A stretch of 64,000 nucleotides of DNA from Rubrobacter indicoceani (GTDB taxonomy: Bacteria; Actinomycetota; Rubrobacteria; Rubrobacterales; Rubrobacteraceae). How positions within the stretch are numbered: position 1 is the stretch's first letter; each line of letters opens with the position of its first letter. Below are positions 36,185 through 45,840 of the stretch, piece by piece. The notes below the pieces were generated by a model. That model saw only the letters and a program-made list of their open reading frames with translations, was not told where the DNA came from and did no database searches. The position numbers and the translations under genes were made by a program. The DNA lies in the NCBI RefSeq assembly GCF_003568865.1, contig NZ_CP031115.1, forward strand, positions 2,356,001 through 2,420,000, read 5' to 3'.

Positions 36185-36919
36185 GTGCAATCCCCCCTTC
36201 AGGTACTGTTCGTTACTGCGGCTTCAAGCCTGATACTGGGCCTCTTCACCGTCGGTCTTTTCTTTGCCGGGGTCTTTACCGCAAGGCGGCTCGGATACTC
36301 CCCCACCTACTCGCTCTCCTCGCTGGGTTTCTCACGCCCCGGTGGCGGGATGGGGGCGGTTGGCGGTGCGGGGCTCGGGTTCCTGATCGGCCTCGGGGCG
36401 GTCTTTGTCGGCGGCATCATCAGCGCAGCGACGGCTCTGATCCTTACCCGGCTCGGATACCCTGCCGACAACTCGGCCCAGCAGCCGTTCATGGACTCCC
36501 TGAGGTCCTGGGTTGAGACAAACCCGACCCTCGCCGTCCCGGCCATAATCTCCGTCGTAGTCATTATCGGTCCAGCCTGCGAGGAACTCGCCTTCAGGGG
36601 CGGCATCTTCAACGGCCTGAACAACCTCGGGCGTTTTCTTTACGGAACGCTCTCAAGAGGCGACACACCCGCCAAGCTCTCGTCGCTCGGCGCGCCGGCG
36701 GTGCTGGCAGCCGTGCTCTCCTCGGTGTTCTTCGCTCTGCTGCACCTGTCGCCGGTTATCCTACCCTCGCTCTTCGTCTTCGCCCTTGTCCTCTGCTACC
36801 TCTTCCAGAAGACCGGAAGCCTCATCCCCTGTTTTGTGGCGCACGCCACCTTCAATTCCTTTGCGACCGGGGTGATCATCCTCACCGGCCTCGGCGTAGC
36901 CCCGACCCTGCCGACCTGA
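36185..36919 (+). CDS. CPBP-family (Abi/Rce1-like) intramembrane metalloprotease
   Basis: A 244-residue protein with six or more membrane spans. The catalytic GPACEELAFRGGIF (motif EExxxR), FFALLHLSP and the His in FVAHATFNS form the Abi/CAAX protease metal site. The start is GTG at 36185 with a weak ribosome site, probably coupled to the NUDIX gene. The family covers bacteriocin self-immunity and protein prenyl processing; the role here is unknown. It converges on cinA. Confidence 0.88.
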   Translation: MQSPLQVLFVTAASSLILGLFTVGLFFAGVFTARRLGYSPTYSLSSLGFSRPGGGMGAVGGAGLGFLIGLGAVFVGGIISAATALILTRLGYPADNSAQQPFMDSLRSWVETNPTLAVPAIISVVVIIGPACEELAFRGGIFNGLNNLGRFLYGTLSRGDTPAKLSSLGAPAVLAAVLSSVFFALLHLSPVILPSLFVFALVLCYLFQKTGSLIPCFVAHATFNSFATGVIILTGLGVAPTLPT

Positions 36920-36941
36920 TCGGCGAAAAGGAAGAAAATAT

Positions 36942-36978
36942 AAAAAAAAGCGGCCCCCCCGCAAAAGCGGAGGAGCCG
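36942..36978 (-). terminator. Intrinsic terminator reading on the minus strand
   Basis: On the minus strand CGGCTCCTCCGC-TTTT-GCGGGGGGGCCG (10 of 12 pairs) is followed by eight T (36942-36949). It would end transcription arriving from cinA, though 250 bases beyond its stop. On the plus strand there is no U-tract. Confidence 0.65.
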
Positions 36979-37229
36979 TACCCTGTGAGTTCACGTGAGC
37001 ATCCGGTTTTCAAACACGTCCGCTTTCAACTACGAAGAAGGCGGAAAGAAAAATTAACCCAGATCCCCTCGGGAATTTCGGTGGGCCTAGGTCAGAGCCA
37101 CCTCTTCCGAAAGATGCCCACGTCTGCTACTCGGCGCGTCTATCTGGATCACCTCCTCTCGCGTGCTTTCAACTCCTGAGCAGTTTACTATCCGTTATCC
37201 CCTGCGACAAGGGATTTTTCCAGCGGGGT
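36979..37229. other. Non-coding stretch between cinA and its terminator
   Basis: No credible gene. On the minus strand it contains AGGAGGTGATC (near 37150), a perfect complement of the 16S rRNA 3' tail, but no start codon lies at a useful distance after it. The region would form a long 3' UTR of cinA or hold a small RNA released from it. Confidence 0.4.
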
Positions 37230-38570
37230 CTAAACGGATGTATCCCGATTCACGTATGTACTTTCAGTGTCTTTTCCCGCCCCGGATGAGGCGTCTTCCA
37301 CGGCCTGGCGGAGCGCGGCGAAGGCGAGGTTGGCGCTTCTCTCCCGGACGGCGCTGCGGGACTTCGCCCACGCCGTGAGGTCGAGTTTCTCGGCGCGCGT
37401 GCCGGTCCCGCCGGAGACCCCGACCCACACGAGGCCGACGGGTTTCTCTTCGGTGCCGCCATCCGGCCCGGCGACCCCGGTTACGGAGAGGCCGTAATCC
37501 GCGCCGGAGAGCTTACGCACGCCCTCGGCCATCTCGCGGGCGACCTCTTCGGAGACGGCTCCGAAGAGGTCGAGGGTCTTTTTCGAGACCCCGAGGAGCC
37601 TTTCTTTCGACTCGTTTGAGTAGGTGACGAAGCCTTCCTTGAAGTAGGCCGATGAGCCGGGGAGGTCGGTGAGGCGTTTGGCGAGCAGGCCACCGGTGCA
37701 GCTCTCGGCGAGGGCGACCGTGAGGCCGCGTTCTCCGAGCATTCGGGCGGCGGAGCTTTCGAGCGTTTCGGAGTTGTAGCCGAAGAAGTGATCCCCGAGC
37801 CGAAAGAGGAGTTCTTTCTCGACGGGGGCTATCTTTGTCTCGGCGGCCTCCTTTGTGGCGGCGCGGGTGGTGATGCGGAGTCGGACCTTGCCCTGTCCGG
37901 CGAGCGGGGCGACGGTCGGGTCTTCGGCGTCGAGGAACTCCTGGACGCGCTCGGCGATCGCCGATTCACCCATCCCCACAAACCAGAGGGTCCGGGAGAC
38001 GATGATGCCGTCGCTCTTTTTGCGAAGAAGCGGGGCGAGGGTCTCGTCGAACATTCCGTGCATCTCGGGCGGCACGCCGGGCATCGTGGCAAAAAGCACT
38101 CCGTCCACCGCGAGCATCGCCCCCGGAGCGGTCCCCAGGGGGTTTGGTATCAGGGTCGTGTCCTCGGGGAAAAGCGCCTGCTTGTAGTTGGAGGGTGAGG
38201 GCACGCGACCGAACTGCCGGAATTTCGCGTCTATGTGTTCGCGGGCTTCGGCGTACTCGGTCATCCCGACCCCGGCGAGGGTTGCAAGACACTCGTTCGT
38301 GAGGTCGTCCGAGGTAGGTCCGAGGCCGCCGGTGGTAATGACGAGGTCGGCGCGGGAGGCCGCCTCCCGCATCGCCTCGACGATCCGGTCCGGGTTGTCG
38401 CCGACCGTCGTGTGGCGAAAGATGCCGACCCCGAGTTCCGCGAGGCGACCGGAGATCCAGGCCGAGTTTGTGTCTACGATGTCGCCGAGAAGGATCTCGG
38501 TCCCGATGGTGAGTATCTCGGCTCGCTCTATTTTCTCTATCTGCTCGATGTTCTGAAAACTCAAGCTCAT
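37230..38570 (-). CDS. cinA: CinA-family protein (MoCF domain plus nicotinamide-nucleotide amidase domain)
   Basis: A 446-residue two-domain CinA. The N-terminal molybdopterin-binding-like domain has [20 protein letters not shown] and [15 protein letters not shown], linked to ADP-ribose or NMN pyrophosphate chemistry. The C-terminal amidase domain has [20 protein letters not shown] and [12 protein letters not shown] and would deamidate NMN. Length and order match full-length CinA. The start is the ATG at 38570, just after GAAAGAGAG; an in-frame ATG at 38600 is less likely. It is divergent from yqeK. Confidence 0.92.
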   Translation of the reverse strand: MSLSFQNIEQIEKIERAEILTIGTEILLGDIVDTNSAWISGRLAELGVGIFRHTTVGDNPDRIVEAMREAASRADLVITTGGLGPTSDDLTNECLATLAGVGMTEYAEAREHIDAKFRQFGRVPSPSNYKQALFPEDTTLIPNPLGTAPGAMLAVDGVLFATMPGVPPEMHGMFDETLAPLLRKKSDGIIVSRTLWFVGMGESAIAERVQEFLDAEDPTVAPLAGQGKVRLRITTRAATKEAAETKIAPVEKELLFRLGDHFFGYNSETLESSAARMLGERGLTVALAESCTGGLLAKRLTDLPGSSAYFKEGFVTYSNESKERLLGVSKKTLDLFGAVSEEVAREMAEGVRKLSGADYGLSVTGVAGPDGGTEEKPVGLVWVGVSGGTGTRAEKLDLTAWAKSRSAVRERSANLAFAALRQAVEDASSGAGKDTESTYVNRDTSV

Positions 38571-38621
38571 CTCTCTTTCAAAGGTGTGAGGTGGTGGCAC
38601 GGGATATTCTACAATCGTGCC

Positions 38622-39209
38622 ATGACTTCACTTCCCAAGGAGATGCTGCTCAGAGCCGCAGACCTCGCCCGCCGAAACCTCTCCGATGCTCGCTATGGAC
38701 ACACGCTGCGCGTCGCGGAGTGCGCCGAACATCTCGCTCGGCTGCACGGCGTGGACGGCAAACGGGCGCGGCTTGCGGCCCTGATCCACGACGCGGCAAG
38801 GGAACTTCCGAAGGATGAGTACCTTGAACTGGCGCGGGAGTGGGACATCCCGACGGAAGAACCGGAGCGCGAAAACCCGAAGCTCCTTCACGGCGCGGTC
38901 GCGGCAGAGATGGCCCGCAGGGAGCTTGGCGTTACGGACAGGGATGTTCTGAAGGCCGTTCGGGAGCACACCGTCGGAGCGGCGGAGATGACGGGGCTTT
39001 CGCTTGTTCTGTTCCTGGCGGACAAGATTGAATCCGCAAGGGATTATCCGAGCGTCGAAAGGATACGGGCGCTGTCCGGTGAGAACCTGAGGGGCGCGGT
39101 TGCGGAGACGCTGCGCCGCTCCATTACCTACAACGAGGAGCTTGGCAAGCCGACCCATCCCGAGAGCCGGGCGGCGCTCCGCTGGCTAGAAGAGAGGCAG
39201 GGGCGGTAA
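38622..39209 (+). CDS. yqeK: YqeK-type HD phosphohydrolase
   Basis: A 195-residue HD-domain enzyme. [62 protein letters not shown] and [12 protein letters not shown] are in the YqeK order with the metal-binding His/Asp intact. Family members symmetrically cleave Ap4A. The genes usually next to yqeK (nadD, rsfS) are absent here. TACAAT at 38610-38615 ends 6 bases before the ATG, so the transcript is probably leaderless. Its 3' end overlaps the convergent membrane-hydrolase gene by 24 bases. Confidence 0.88.
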   Translation: MTSLPKEMLLRAADLARRNLSDARYGHTLRVAECAEHLARLHGVDGKRARLAALIHDAARELPKDEYLELAREWDIPTEEPERENPKLLHGAVAAEMARRELGVTDRDVLKAVREHTVGAAEMTGLSLVLFLADKIESARDYPSVERIRALSGENLRGAVAETLRRSITYNEELGKPTHPESRAALRWLEERQGR

Positions 39210-39770
39210 GCCGAAGCCGAGCGTCCGGCCTATCGCCGGATGGACCTCGAAGAGCGCGTAAGCCGAGACGGCTACCATCAGCCCGGCGACGATAAACTCC
39301 GCCGCCCCGCCCGAGCGTACGCCGCCCGGCACAAGCCGGAAGTTTTTCCTGACCGGCCACAAAAGCGGCACCCCCCAGGTGTTCAGCGCGTCCGCCGCGA
39401 CGTGCGATACGACCCCGGCTACAAGCGCGAGCTGCAACGCCGGAGAGAACCCGAGGAGCAGGTACACGGGCAGACAGAACAGCAGCAACCCGAGCAGGGA
39501 ATGCGTCAGGGTGCGGTGCCCGACCGTCCGAAAAAGCCCGAAAGACGCGGCCCGAAGCGCCCAGCTGACCGGTCGGGTAACGGCGTTTGCGAGCGGGTTC
39601 CTGCGCCGGCTGAGGCCGTTTCCGAGCCGGGAGCGCGGGTTGTCCACGTCCGGAAGCCAGGCGGCGACGGCGGCCACGGGGTAGGCCCAGACCGGCGGCT
39701 CGACGCCGAGGGCGAGGCCCGCACCGGCAAGCGCCGCGACCCCGAAGATGGAGTGCGTTGTTGCGATCAC
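39186..39770 (-). CDS. YdjM/DUF457-type membrane-bound metal-dependent hydrolase
   Basis: A 194-residue membrane protein. TTHSIFGVAAL near the start, AAWLPDVDNPRSRLGN, VGHRTLTHSLLGLLL and VVSHVAADALNTWGVPLLWP supply the His/Asp metal ligands of the YdjM family, set between several membrane spans. The GTG at 39770 follows GGAAGGG in the end of dut. In E. coli the family member is LexA-regulated; no such control is visible here. It is co-oriented with dut, 19 bases apart. Confidence 0.85.
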   Translation of the reverse strand: MIATTHSIFGVAALAGAGLALGVEPPVWAYPVAAVAAWLPDVDNPRSRLGNGLSRRRNPLANAVTRPVSWALRAASFGLFRTVGHRTLTHSLLGLLLFCLPVYLLLGFSPALQLALVAGVVSHVAADALNTWGVPLLWPVRKNFRLVPGGVRSGGAAEFIVAGLMVAVSAYALFEVHPAIGRTLGFGLPPLPLF

Positions 39771-39789
39771 GGCTGAGAGGCCCTTCCGT

Positions 39790-40227
39790 TCATCGTCCCG
39801 ACGACCCGAACCCGCCCGAGTCGCGACCGTCCGGCCCCTCGTCAAGCGAGGCCACCTCCGTAAACGTCGCGTCCCCGGCCCGGACGAGAACAAGCTGTGC
39901 CACCCGCATCCCGACCTCGACGGTGAAGGTCTCCGACCGGTCGTGGTTGACGAGCGGGACCATCAGCTCGCCGCGATAGCCGGAATCTATAAGGCCGGGG
40001 GCGTTTATAAGGGTTATGCCGTGCCTGACGGAGAGACCGCTTCGGGGCAGCACCAGCCCGGCGTACCCGGTCGGTATGGCGACGGATATCCCCGTCTTCA
40101 CCAGCGAACGCCCGCCCGGCTTCAGCGGGATCTCCTCGACGGAGCAGAGGTCGTAGCCCGCGTCTCCGGCGTGGGCGCGTGTCGGGGCTGCGGCCTCCGG
40201 TCTGAGTTTCTTGAAGGCAACGTCCAT
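39790..40227 (-). CDS. dut: dUTP diphosphatase
   Basis: A 145-residue trimeric dUTPase. Five motifs are present: DAGYDL, PRSGLSVRHG, GLIDSGYRGEL, the strand VGMRVAQLVLV, and the C-terminal GGFGSSGR. It hydrolyses dUTP to dUMP, feeding ThyX (46398). I take ATG 40227 (MDVAFKKLRPEA) as start; a TTG at 40239 would add four residues. The stop is 19 bases before the YdjM-like gene. Confidence 0.93.
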   Translation of the reverse strand: MDVAFKKLRPEAAAPTRAHAGDAGYDLCSVEEIPLKPGGRSLVKTGISVAIPTGYAGLVLPRSGLSVRHGITLINAPGLIDSGYRGELMVPLVNHDRSETFTVEVGMRVAQLVLVRAGDATFTEVASLDEGPDGRDSGGFGSSGR

Positions 40228-40261
40228 GTCGGTCGGCAATGGTAGCAGCCTGAGTCGGCCG

Positions 40262-41590
40262 TTACTCGCGGCGCAGGGCTTCGACGGGGGCGAGCCGGGC
40301 GGAGCGGTAGGCCGGGAGGCTCCCGAAAACGACCCCGATGGTGGCCGCGATGCCGAAGGCGATTGCTATCTGCCGGGCCTCGAAGACCGCCGGGGGGAGG
40401 TCCGGCAGAGCCCTTGGGAGGAGCTCGGAGGCCGTCACGCCGAGCACTATCCCGACCGCCCCGCCGAGCGCGGCGAGCAGCACCGCCTCGAAAAGAAACT
40501 GCAGCAAAACGTCCCCGTTCGTCGCGCCGAGGGCCTTGCGGACACCGATCTCTCGCGTTCTCTCCGCAACCGAGACGAGCATGATGTTCATTATCCCGAT
40601 GCCGCCGACAAGCAGGGAGATGCCCGCGATCCCGGCAAGAAAGACGTTGAGCTGATCCGTGACCTCGGTGAACGTCGAGAGCAGTTCCTCCTGGGTGAAG
40701 ACCGTGAAATCCTCCGTCCCGCCGTGCGCCGCCGCGACCTCCGAGGTTATGCCCTCGCTGGCCCGGCTCACGTTCTCGGCGGAGGTGGCCGAGACGAGTA
40801 TCTGACCGACGTTCTCCTCCCCCGAGAGGTCCAGCGCGTCCTGTGTGTCGAGGTAGGAAGCCTGCGAGATCGGCGGCCCGAACCCGGCTTCTTCGGTCGC
40901 CGCGACGCCCACGACCCTGTAATCTTCGGCGGGAGCCGCGTTTTCGGGTTGTTCGCCCCCTGCGGCCTGCTCCGCTATCTCTTCCCGGACGCCCTCCGGT
41001 ATGTCCTCCGGCGAGATTCCCGCCGGAAGCTGGCCGGGCTCGCTGCCCTCGGGGTTCTGCTGTGCCGCCGCGTCCCTTCCGGCTATCTGCAGAGTCCGGC
41101 CGACGGCCTCCTCCGGAGAGGCCTCGAGAAGCCTCTCCGCGTCGCTCTCCGAAAGCACGACCTCACCCCGGTCTTCAAGAAACCGGCCCGCGCTCAGCTC
41201 GACGGCCCGGATCTCCCGGTAAGCCGGGTCAACCCCGGAGAAAGACACCGTTTCTTCTTCTACGAGCCCGACCGCCGAGATATTCGATGACGCGCTCCGG
41301 ACCGTCGGGAGGTCGGAGATCAGCCGCGTATCCTCGGTCGTCAGGGTGCTGGAGGCCGAGGCTCCGAACGGATCTTCGTTGCCATCGGAGGAGCCGGGTA
41401 CGACGGTGATGAGGTTCGGCCCGAGGGCCGTGATCTGCCCCGAGACGCTTTTCTGGATGCCGTTGCCGAGCGAGGTGAGCGTTACGACCGCCCCGACCCC
41501 GATAACAATGCCAAGCGCCGCCAGAGCCGTTCTGAAGGGCGTCCCGACAAGCCCGGCGAGGCCCATCGCAAGGATCCTGAAGAACCTCAA
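40262..41590 (-). CDS. MacB/FtsX-type ABC transporter permease
   Basis: A 442-residue permease with one N-terminal span (RTALAALGIVIGVGAVVTLT), a large extracytoplasmic MacB core domain (residues about 45-290) and three C-terminal spans that include LLVGGIGIMNIMLVSVAERT followed by REIGVRKALGA and a final PAYRSARLAPVEALR. The core contains an unusual Glu/Pro/Gln-rich insert near residues 170-205. The TTG start overlaps the ATPase stop (TTGA), with AGGAGG upstream. Together they form a lipoprotein- or peptide-exporting mechanotransmission pump; the substrate is unknown. Confidence 0.92.
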   Translation of the reverse strand: MRFFRILAMGLAGLVGTPFRTALAALGIVIGVGAVVTLTSLGNGIQKSVSGQITALGPNLITVVPGSSDGNEDPFGASASSTLTTEDTRLISDLPTVRSASSNISAVGLVEEETVSFSGVDPAYREIRAVELSAGRFLEDRGEVVLSESDAERLLEASPEEAVGRTLQIAGRDAAAQQNPEGSEPGQLPAGISPEDIPEGVREEIAEQAAGGEQPENAAPAEDYRVVGVAATEEAGFGPPISQASYLDTQDALDLSGEENVGQILVSATSAENVSRASEGITSEVAAAHGGTEDFTVFTQEELLSTFTEVTDQLNVFLAGIAGISLLVGGIGIMNIMLVSVAERTREIGVRKALGATNGDVLLQFLFEAVLLAALGGAVGIVLGVTASELLPRALPDLPPAVFEARQIAIAFGIAATIGVVFGSLPAYRSARLAPVEALRRE

Positions 41591-42258
41591 GATGCAACCT
41601 CCTCGAAGATTTTCCCGTCCCGGATCTCGACGGTCCGTTCTCCACGCCCGGCGACCTCACCGTCGTGCGTGACGATCATCAACGTAACCCCGCTTGCGTG
41701 CAGCTCCCCGAACAGCCCGAGGATGTTATCGCTGGACGCGGAATCGAGGTTCCCGGTCGGCTCGTCGGCGAGGATAAGGGCGGGCTCGTTTATAAGCGCC
41801 CGGGCCACCGCGACCCGTTGCATCTGCCCGCCGGACAGCTCGGGCGGTTTGTGCCGCGCTCTGTCGGCCAGACCGACTCGCTCCAGCGCCGCCAGGGAAC
41901 GCTTGCGCCGTTCTCTGCGCCCGACCCCGGCGTAGACCATCGGAAGCTCGACGTTGTAGCGCGCCGTCTCTCGCGGCAGAAGGTTGTAGCTCTGGAACAC
42001 GAAACCCACGAGCTCGCGGCGGGCGCGAGACAGCTCGCCGCCCTTCAGCTCCGACACCTCGCGTCCGTCCAGGGCGTAGGAGCCGGCGGTCGGGCGGTCG
42101 AGAAGACCGAGAACGTTCATCAGGGTCGACTTGCCCGACCCTGATGGCCCGACAAGAGACACCCACTCGCCGCGCCTCACGGCGAGGCTCACCCCGTCAA
42201 GGGCGCGCACCTCGCTCTCGCCCTTTCCGTAGACCTTTGTAAGTTCCTTGGCCTCCAT
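41587..42258 (-). CDS. MacB/LolD-type ABC transporter ATP-binding protein
   Basis: A 223-residue ATPase. Walker A is GPSGSGKSTLMN, the Q-loop lies in VFQSYNLLP, the signature is LSGGQMQRVAVARAL, Walker B is ALILADEPTG, and the switch His is in IVTHDGEVA. It drives the permease at 40262 (4-base overlap). No membrane-fusion gene is adjacent, as is usual in Gram-positive versions. Confidence 0.93.
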   Translation of the reverse strand: MEAKELTKVYGKGESEVRALDGVSLAVRRGEWVSLVGPSGSGKSTLMNVLGLLDRPTAGSYALDGREVSELKGGELSRARRELVGFVFQSYNLLPRETARYNVELPMVYAGVGRRERRKRSLAALERVGLADRARHKPPELSGGQMQRVAVARALINEPALILADEPTGNLDSASSDNILGLFGELHASGVTLMIVTHDGEVAGRGERTVEIRDGKIFEEVAS

Positions 42259-42428
42259 AACGAGGCCTTGATTCTCCGCCGTAACGCCGCCTTTCGGTTT
42301 GTCTGACGTTTCCTACCCAAGAGAGTACGACCAACACCACCGGAAGTAGCAGAAAGGTCTTACAGGTGGCGGAGATTCCATCGTGCGGCCGGGGCAGATA
42401 GCTCTTTTCAGATGCTATTCTTAGCCGT

Positions 42429-44177
42429 ATGACTGAGCGCGAATTCGGAAGTACGGAGAGTACGGAAAACACGGAGAAGCAGCGTTACCTTGTAACGTCG
42501 GCCCTGCCGTACGCAAACGGGCCGCTGCACGTCGGGCAGATCGTCGGGGCGTATCTCCCGGCGGACATCTTCGTGCGTTTTCTCAGGATGCGCGGCGACG
42601 ATGTCCTCTACATCTGCGGCACCGACGAACACGGCGTCCCCATAACCCTGACCGCCGAGCGTGAGGGGAAGTCGCCGCAGGAGGTCGTTGACTTCTGGTA
42701 CGACCACATGAAAGAGACGTTCGACCGGTTCGGCATAAGCTTCGACAACTTCTCGCGGACCTCGACGCCCATCCACGCAAAGAACACCCGGCACTTCTAC
42801 GAACGCCTCAAAGAAGGCGGCTACATAAGCGAAGCGGAGTCGCGGCAGATGTACTCCCCGACCGAGGACCGTTTCCTGCCGGACCGCTACGTCGAGGGGA
42901 CGTGTCCGTTCTGCGGTTACAGGGAGGCGCGCGGGGATCAGTGCGACAACTGCGGCAACTGGTACGAGGCGTACGAGCTTATAGAGCCGCACTCCAAGGT
43001 AACGGGCGGCGCGGTCGAGGTACGGGAGACGACGCACCTTTACCTTGATCTCTCGCAGTTCTCGGGTCGCCTTAAAGACTGGATCTCGGGCCAGGACCAC
43101 TGGCGCAGCGCCGTCAAGAATTTTATCCTCGGGACCATAAACTCGGGCCTCGAGAAGCGTCCTATAACCCGCGACATCAAGTGGGGTGTCGAGATCCCGG
43201 AGCCGGGTTTCGAGGAGAAGCGGTTCTACGTCTGGTTCGATGCGCCCATCGGCTACGTCTCCGCAACTCAGGAGTGGGCGGAGCGCATCGGCGAGCCGGA
43301 CCGCTGGCGCGACTACTGGCAGGAGCCGGATACGAAGATGATCCACTTCATCGGCAAGGACAACACGGTCTTTCACACCATCATCTGGCCCGCGATGCTG
43401 ATGGGCGTCGCAGAAGGCGGCGAGGAGCCGTACATCCTCCCCTACGACGTACCCGCCAACGAGTTCATGAACCTCGACGTGGCCGTCGGGGACGAACGCC
43501 GCGCCATGCAGATGTCAACCAGCCGCAACCTCGCGGTGTGGCTGCACGAGGCTCTGGAGCGTTTCCCGGCCGACCCCTTGCGCTTCTACCTCGCCTCGAC
43601 CCTACCGGAGACGGGCGACGTGAACTTCTCGTGGCGCGACTTCCAGACGAGGGTGAACGGCGACCTGATCGGCAACCTCGGCAACTACGTCAACCGCGTT
43701 CTGTCGTTCACGAACAAGTACTTCGACGGCGAACTCAAGCGTCCCGCCGAACTCTCCGCGGAGGCAGAGCAGGTTCTTGCGGACTTCAGGGAGACCGAAT
43801 CGGACTACGAGCGCAAGATGCTCGACGAACGCCCCCGCGAGGCCCACACGGAACTGCTCGCGATGGGCCGCCGGGCAAACCGCTACTTCGACGCCGCCGC
43901 CCCGTGGAAGAGCCGCAAGGACGACCCGGCCCGGACAAAGCTCGACCTGTACGTCTGCTGCGCGATGCTCGGCTCCATCGCCTACCACGCCTCGCCCTAC
44001 GTTCCGGAATCCATCGAACGCCTTCAGGGCTTCTTCGGCGGCCCCATCGCCCCGATAAAAGCCCGTAGACTACCGGACCTCTACCGCACGAGCGAGGCGA
44101 AACCGCTCTTCGCCCGGATCGAGGACAAAGACATAGAAGCCGCCGACGAACAGCTCACAAGGGCCGTTACGGGGTAG
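42429..44177 (+). CDS. metG: Methionyl-tRNA synthetase
   Basis: A 582-residue class I synthetase. SALPYANGPLHVGQIVGAYL has the HIGH-like HVGQ; the zinc knuckle is CPFC...CDNC; WFDAPIGYVS and FIGKDNTVFHTIIWP match MetRS. The usual KMSKS (or KFSKS) loop reads QMSTS in AMQMSTSRNLAVW, losing both lysines. The anticodon-binding helices follow; there is no C-terminal Trbp domain. TATTCT at 42416-42421 ends 7 bases before the ATG, so it is probably leaderless. This is likely the cell's only MetRS unless another is encoded elsewhere. Confidence 0.93.
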   Translation: MTEREFGSTESTENTEKQRYLVTSALPYANGPLHVGQIVGAYLPADIFVRFLRMRGDDVLYICGTDEHGVPITLTAEREGKSPQEVVDFWYDHMKETFDRFGISFDNFSRTSTPIHAKNTRHFYERLKEGGYISEAESRQMYSPTEDRFLPDRYVEGTCPFCGYREARGDQCDNCGNWYEAYELIEPHSKVTGGAVEVRETTHLYLDLSQFSGRLKDWISGQDHWRSAVKNFILGTINSGLEKRPITRDIKWGVEIPEPGFEEKRFYVWFDAPIGYVSATQEWAERIGEPDRWRDYWQEPDTKMIHFIGKDNTVFHTIIWPAMLMGVAEGGEEPYILPYDVPANEFMNLDVAVGDERRAMQMSTSRNLAVWLHEALERFPADPLRFYLASTLPETGDVNFSWRDFQTRVNGDLIGNLGNYVNRVLSFTNKYFDGELKRPAELSAEAEQVLADFRETESDYERKMLDERPREAHTELLAMGRRANRYFDAAAPWKSRKDDPARTKLDLYVCCAMLGSIAYHASPYVPESIERLQGFFGGPIAPIKARRLPDLYRTSEAKPLFARIEDKDIEAADEQLTRAVTG

Positions 44178-44244
44178 GCCGCGCTCGGGGAACGGGGGAT
44201 GCGGACCGGGCCTTGCGTGGACCAGGCTTTGCATCGGCTTCCCG

Positions 44245-45396
44245 CTAGTTTTCTTTGATCCTCATCGAGAGCATGAAAACGGCGGCTCCGGCGACGATGA
44301 TGGTCGTCAGCGCGAGGCGCAGACCGAAGGCTTCCGCGAGCCCGCCGACCAGAACGGGGCCGAGCAAGAACCCGCCGTAGCTTGTGGTCGTCAGGACGCT
44401 CGTGGCCGCTCCGACCTTGTCCGGCGCGAGGTCTCCGGCGAGCGAGAAGGCTATCGGGACGACGGCGGACAGGGCTAGCCCGACTACAAGAAACCCCGCA
44501 ACGACCAGCACGGGCAGCGTCGTTGCGAGGGAGACGGCCATCCCGACGGCGGCGAGCATTCCGGCGGCTCGCAGCACCCGGCGCGTACCGAAGGCGTTTA
44601 TAAGCGAGGCAGCCCCGATACGTCCTATAGCCATCGCCCCGAAGAATACGGCTACGCCCGTCCCCCCGGCGAGGGCCGACAGCCCGAGCGTGTCGCGCAG
44701 GTAGATGCCCGACCAGTGTTCCATCTCGCCCTCGGAGAGAAGGCCGAGCGTAGCGATAAGCGCGACCAGCAGTAGAGCCCGGTTGGCGAACATCGCGTAG
44801 ACGCCACCGGAGCTTTCCCGTGCTTCCATCTCCGGGGCCGGGGAGGTAAGGTCGGTAGAGGCCACCATGACCGCCACGAGGGCGAGAGGCACAAGGACCA
44901 GCAGGTAGACGACGCGGTAGTCGAAGCCGAAGGCGAGAAAGATACCCGACGCCACCGCCCCGACGAAACCGCCCGCGCTGAAGGCGGCGTGGAAGTAGGC
45001 CATGATCCGCCGGCCGGCCTCGCGTTCGAGGTCTATAGCCGAGGCGTTTATACCGACGTCATAGAGGCCGGAACCGGCGTAGATCACGAGCAGGGCCGAG
45101 ACCAGCCCGCCGAAGCTACCCGCCGCCGAAAGCCCGAAGATACCGGCCCCGAAGACCAGCAGGGCCCCGAACACAAACACCCGCCGCCCGACCGCGTCCG
45201 AGGCCCACCCGAGAAGCCCCATCGAGATTATCGAGGCCACGGCCCCGATCAAAAGCGCGACCCCGAGCGGCCCCGGCGAGAGGCCGATCTCCCGGCTGAG
45301 ATCCGCGAGCAGAACGGCGAAAGTCCCCCAGAAGATCCCGAGCAGGACAAACGCCGACCCCGTAACAGCGAGCCGACGCCCGAATGATGAGTTCAC
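44245..45396 (-). CDS. Major facilitator superfamily transporter
   Basis: A 383-residue protein with 12 predicted spans. LGWASDAVGRRVFVFGA is the loop 2-3 MFS motif; a shorter equivalent, GTRRVLRAAG, lies in the second half. The layout resembles sugar-type (FucP-like) or drug transporters; the substrate cannot be read. The start is GTG at 45396 with no close ribosome site, 22 bases after the rhodanese stop, so it may be read from the same mRNA. Confidence 0.87.
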   Translation of the reverse strand: MNSSFGRRLAVTGSAFVLLGIFWGTFAVLLADLSREIGLSPGPLGVALLIGAVASIISMGLLGWASDAVGRRVFVFGALLVFGAGIFGLSAAGSFGGLVSALLVIYAGSGLYDVGINASAIDLEREAGRRIMAYFHAAFSAGGFVGAVASGIFLAFGFDYRVVYLLVLVPLALVAVMVASTDLTSPAPEMEARESSGGVYAMFANRALLLVALIATLGLLSEGEMEHWSGIYLRDTLGLSALAGGTGVAVFFGAMAIGRIGAASLINAFGTRRVLRAAGMLAAVGMAVSLATTLPVLVVAGFLVVGLALSAVVPIAFSLAGDLAPDKVGAATSVLTTTSYGGFLLGPVLVGGLAEAFGLRLALTTIIVAGAAVFMLSMRIKEN

Positions 45397-45418
45397 GAGA
45401 ACGGGCCGGGCGGCGAGG

Positions 45419-45784
45419 CTATCCTTCCTCGACGGTATAACCGGCCTCGCGCCACGCCTTGAGGCCGCCCTTGAGGTTCGCTACGTTTGTGTAACCCATC
45501 TCCTGCAGGGTCTTTACCGAGAGTGCGCTCCGACCGCCGGAGGCACAGTGGATAACGATACGCCCGTCCTTCTCCGGCAGTTCTTCGGCGGCCCTGTATT
45601 CGAGCAGGCCGCGTGGCAGGAACTTCGAGTCCGGGATGCGCGAGGCGTCGCGCTCCTCCTTCTCGCGCACGTCGAGGATGGTGACCTCCTCGTTTGCTTC
45701 GAGCGCGGCGTTCACCTCGTCGGGGGTTGTCTGCTCGGTAACTTCGCGGGCTTCGTCTACCAGTTCTTCGAAAGTCTTCGCCAT
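45419..45784 (-). CDS. Single-domain rhodanese-like sulfurtransferase
   Basis: A 121-residue rhodanese. VTILDVREKEERDASRIPDS, then the active-site Cys in IVIHCASGGRSALSVKTL, then YTNVANLKGGLKAWREAGY are the family pattern. It can carry persulfide sulfur. The ATG at 45784 is 6 bases after AAAGG; the ATG at 45790 is too close to that site. Cytosolic, no signal peptide. Confidence 0.9.
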   Translation of the reverse strand: MAKTFEELVDEAREVTEQTTPDEVNAALEANEEVTILDVREKEERDASRIPDSKFLPRGLLEYRAAEELPEKDGRIVIHCASGGRSALSVKTLQEMGYTNVANLKGGLKAWREAGYTVEEG

Positions 45785-45840
45785 GGTCATCCTTTCCAGA
45801 AAATTCCATACGGCACGGACAATGTTACCCGCAAAGTTGC

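Noticed and set aside
37140-37165. CTGGATCACCTCCT resembling the 16S rRNA 3' end
   Set aside because: The match is 14 bases only and the upstream sequence is not 16S, so it is not an rRNA fragment.
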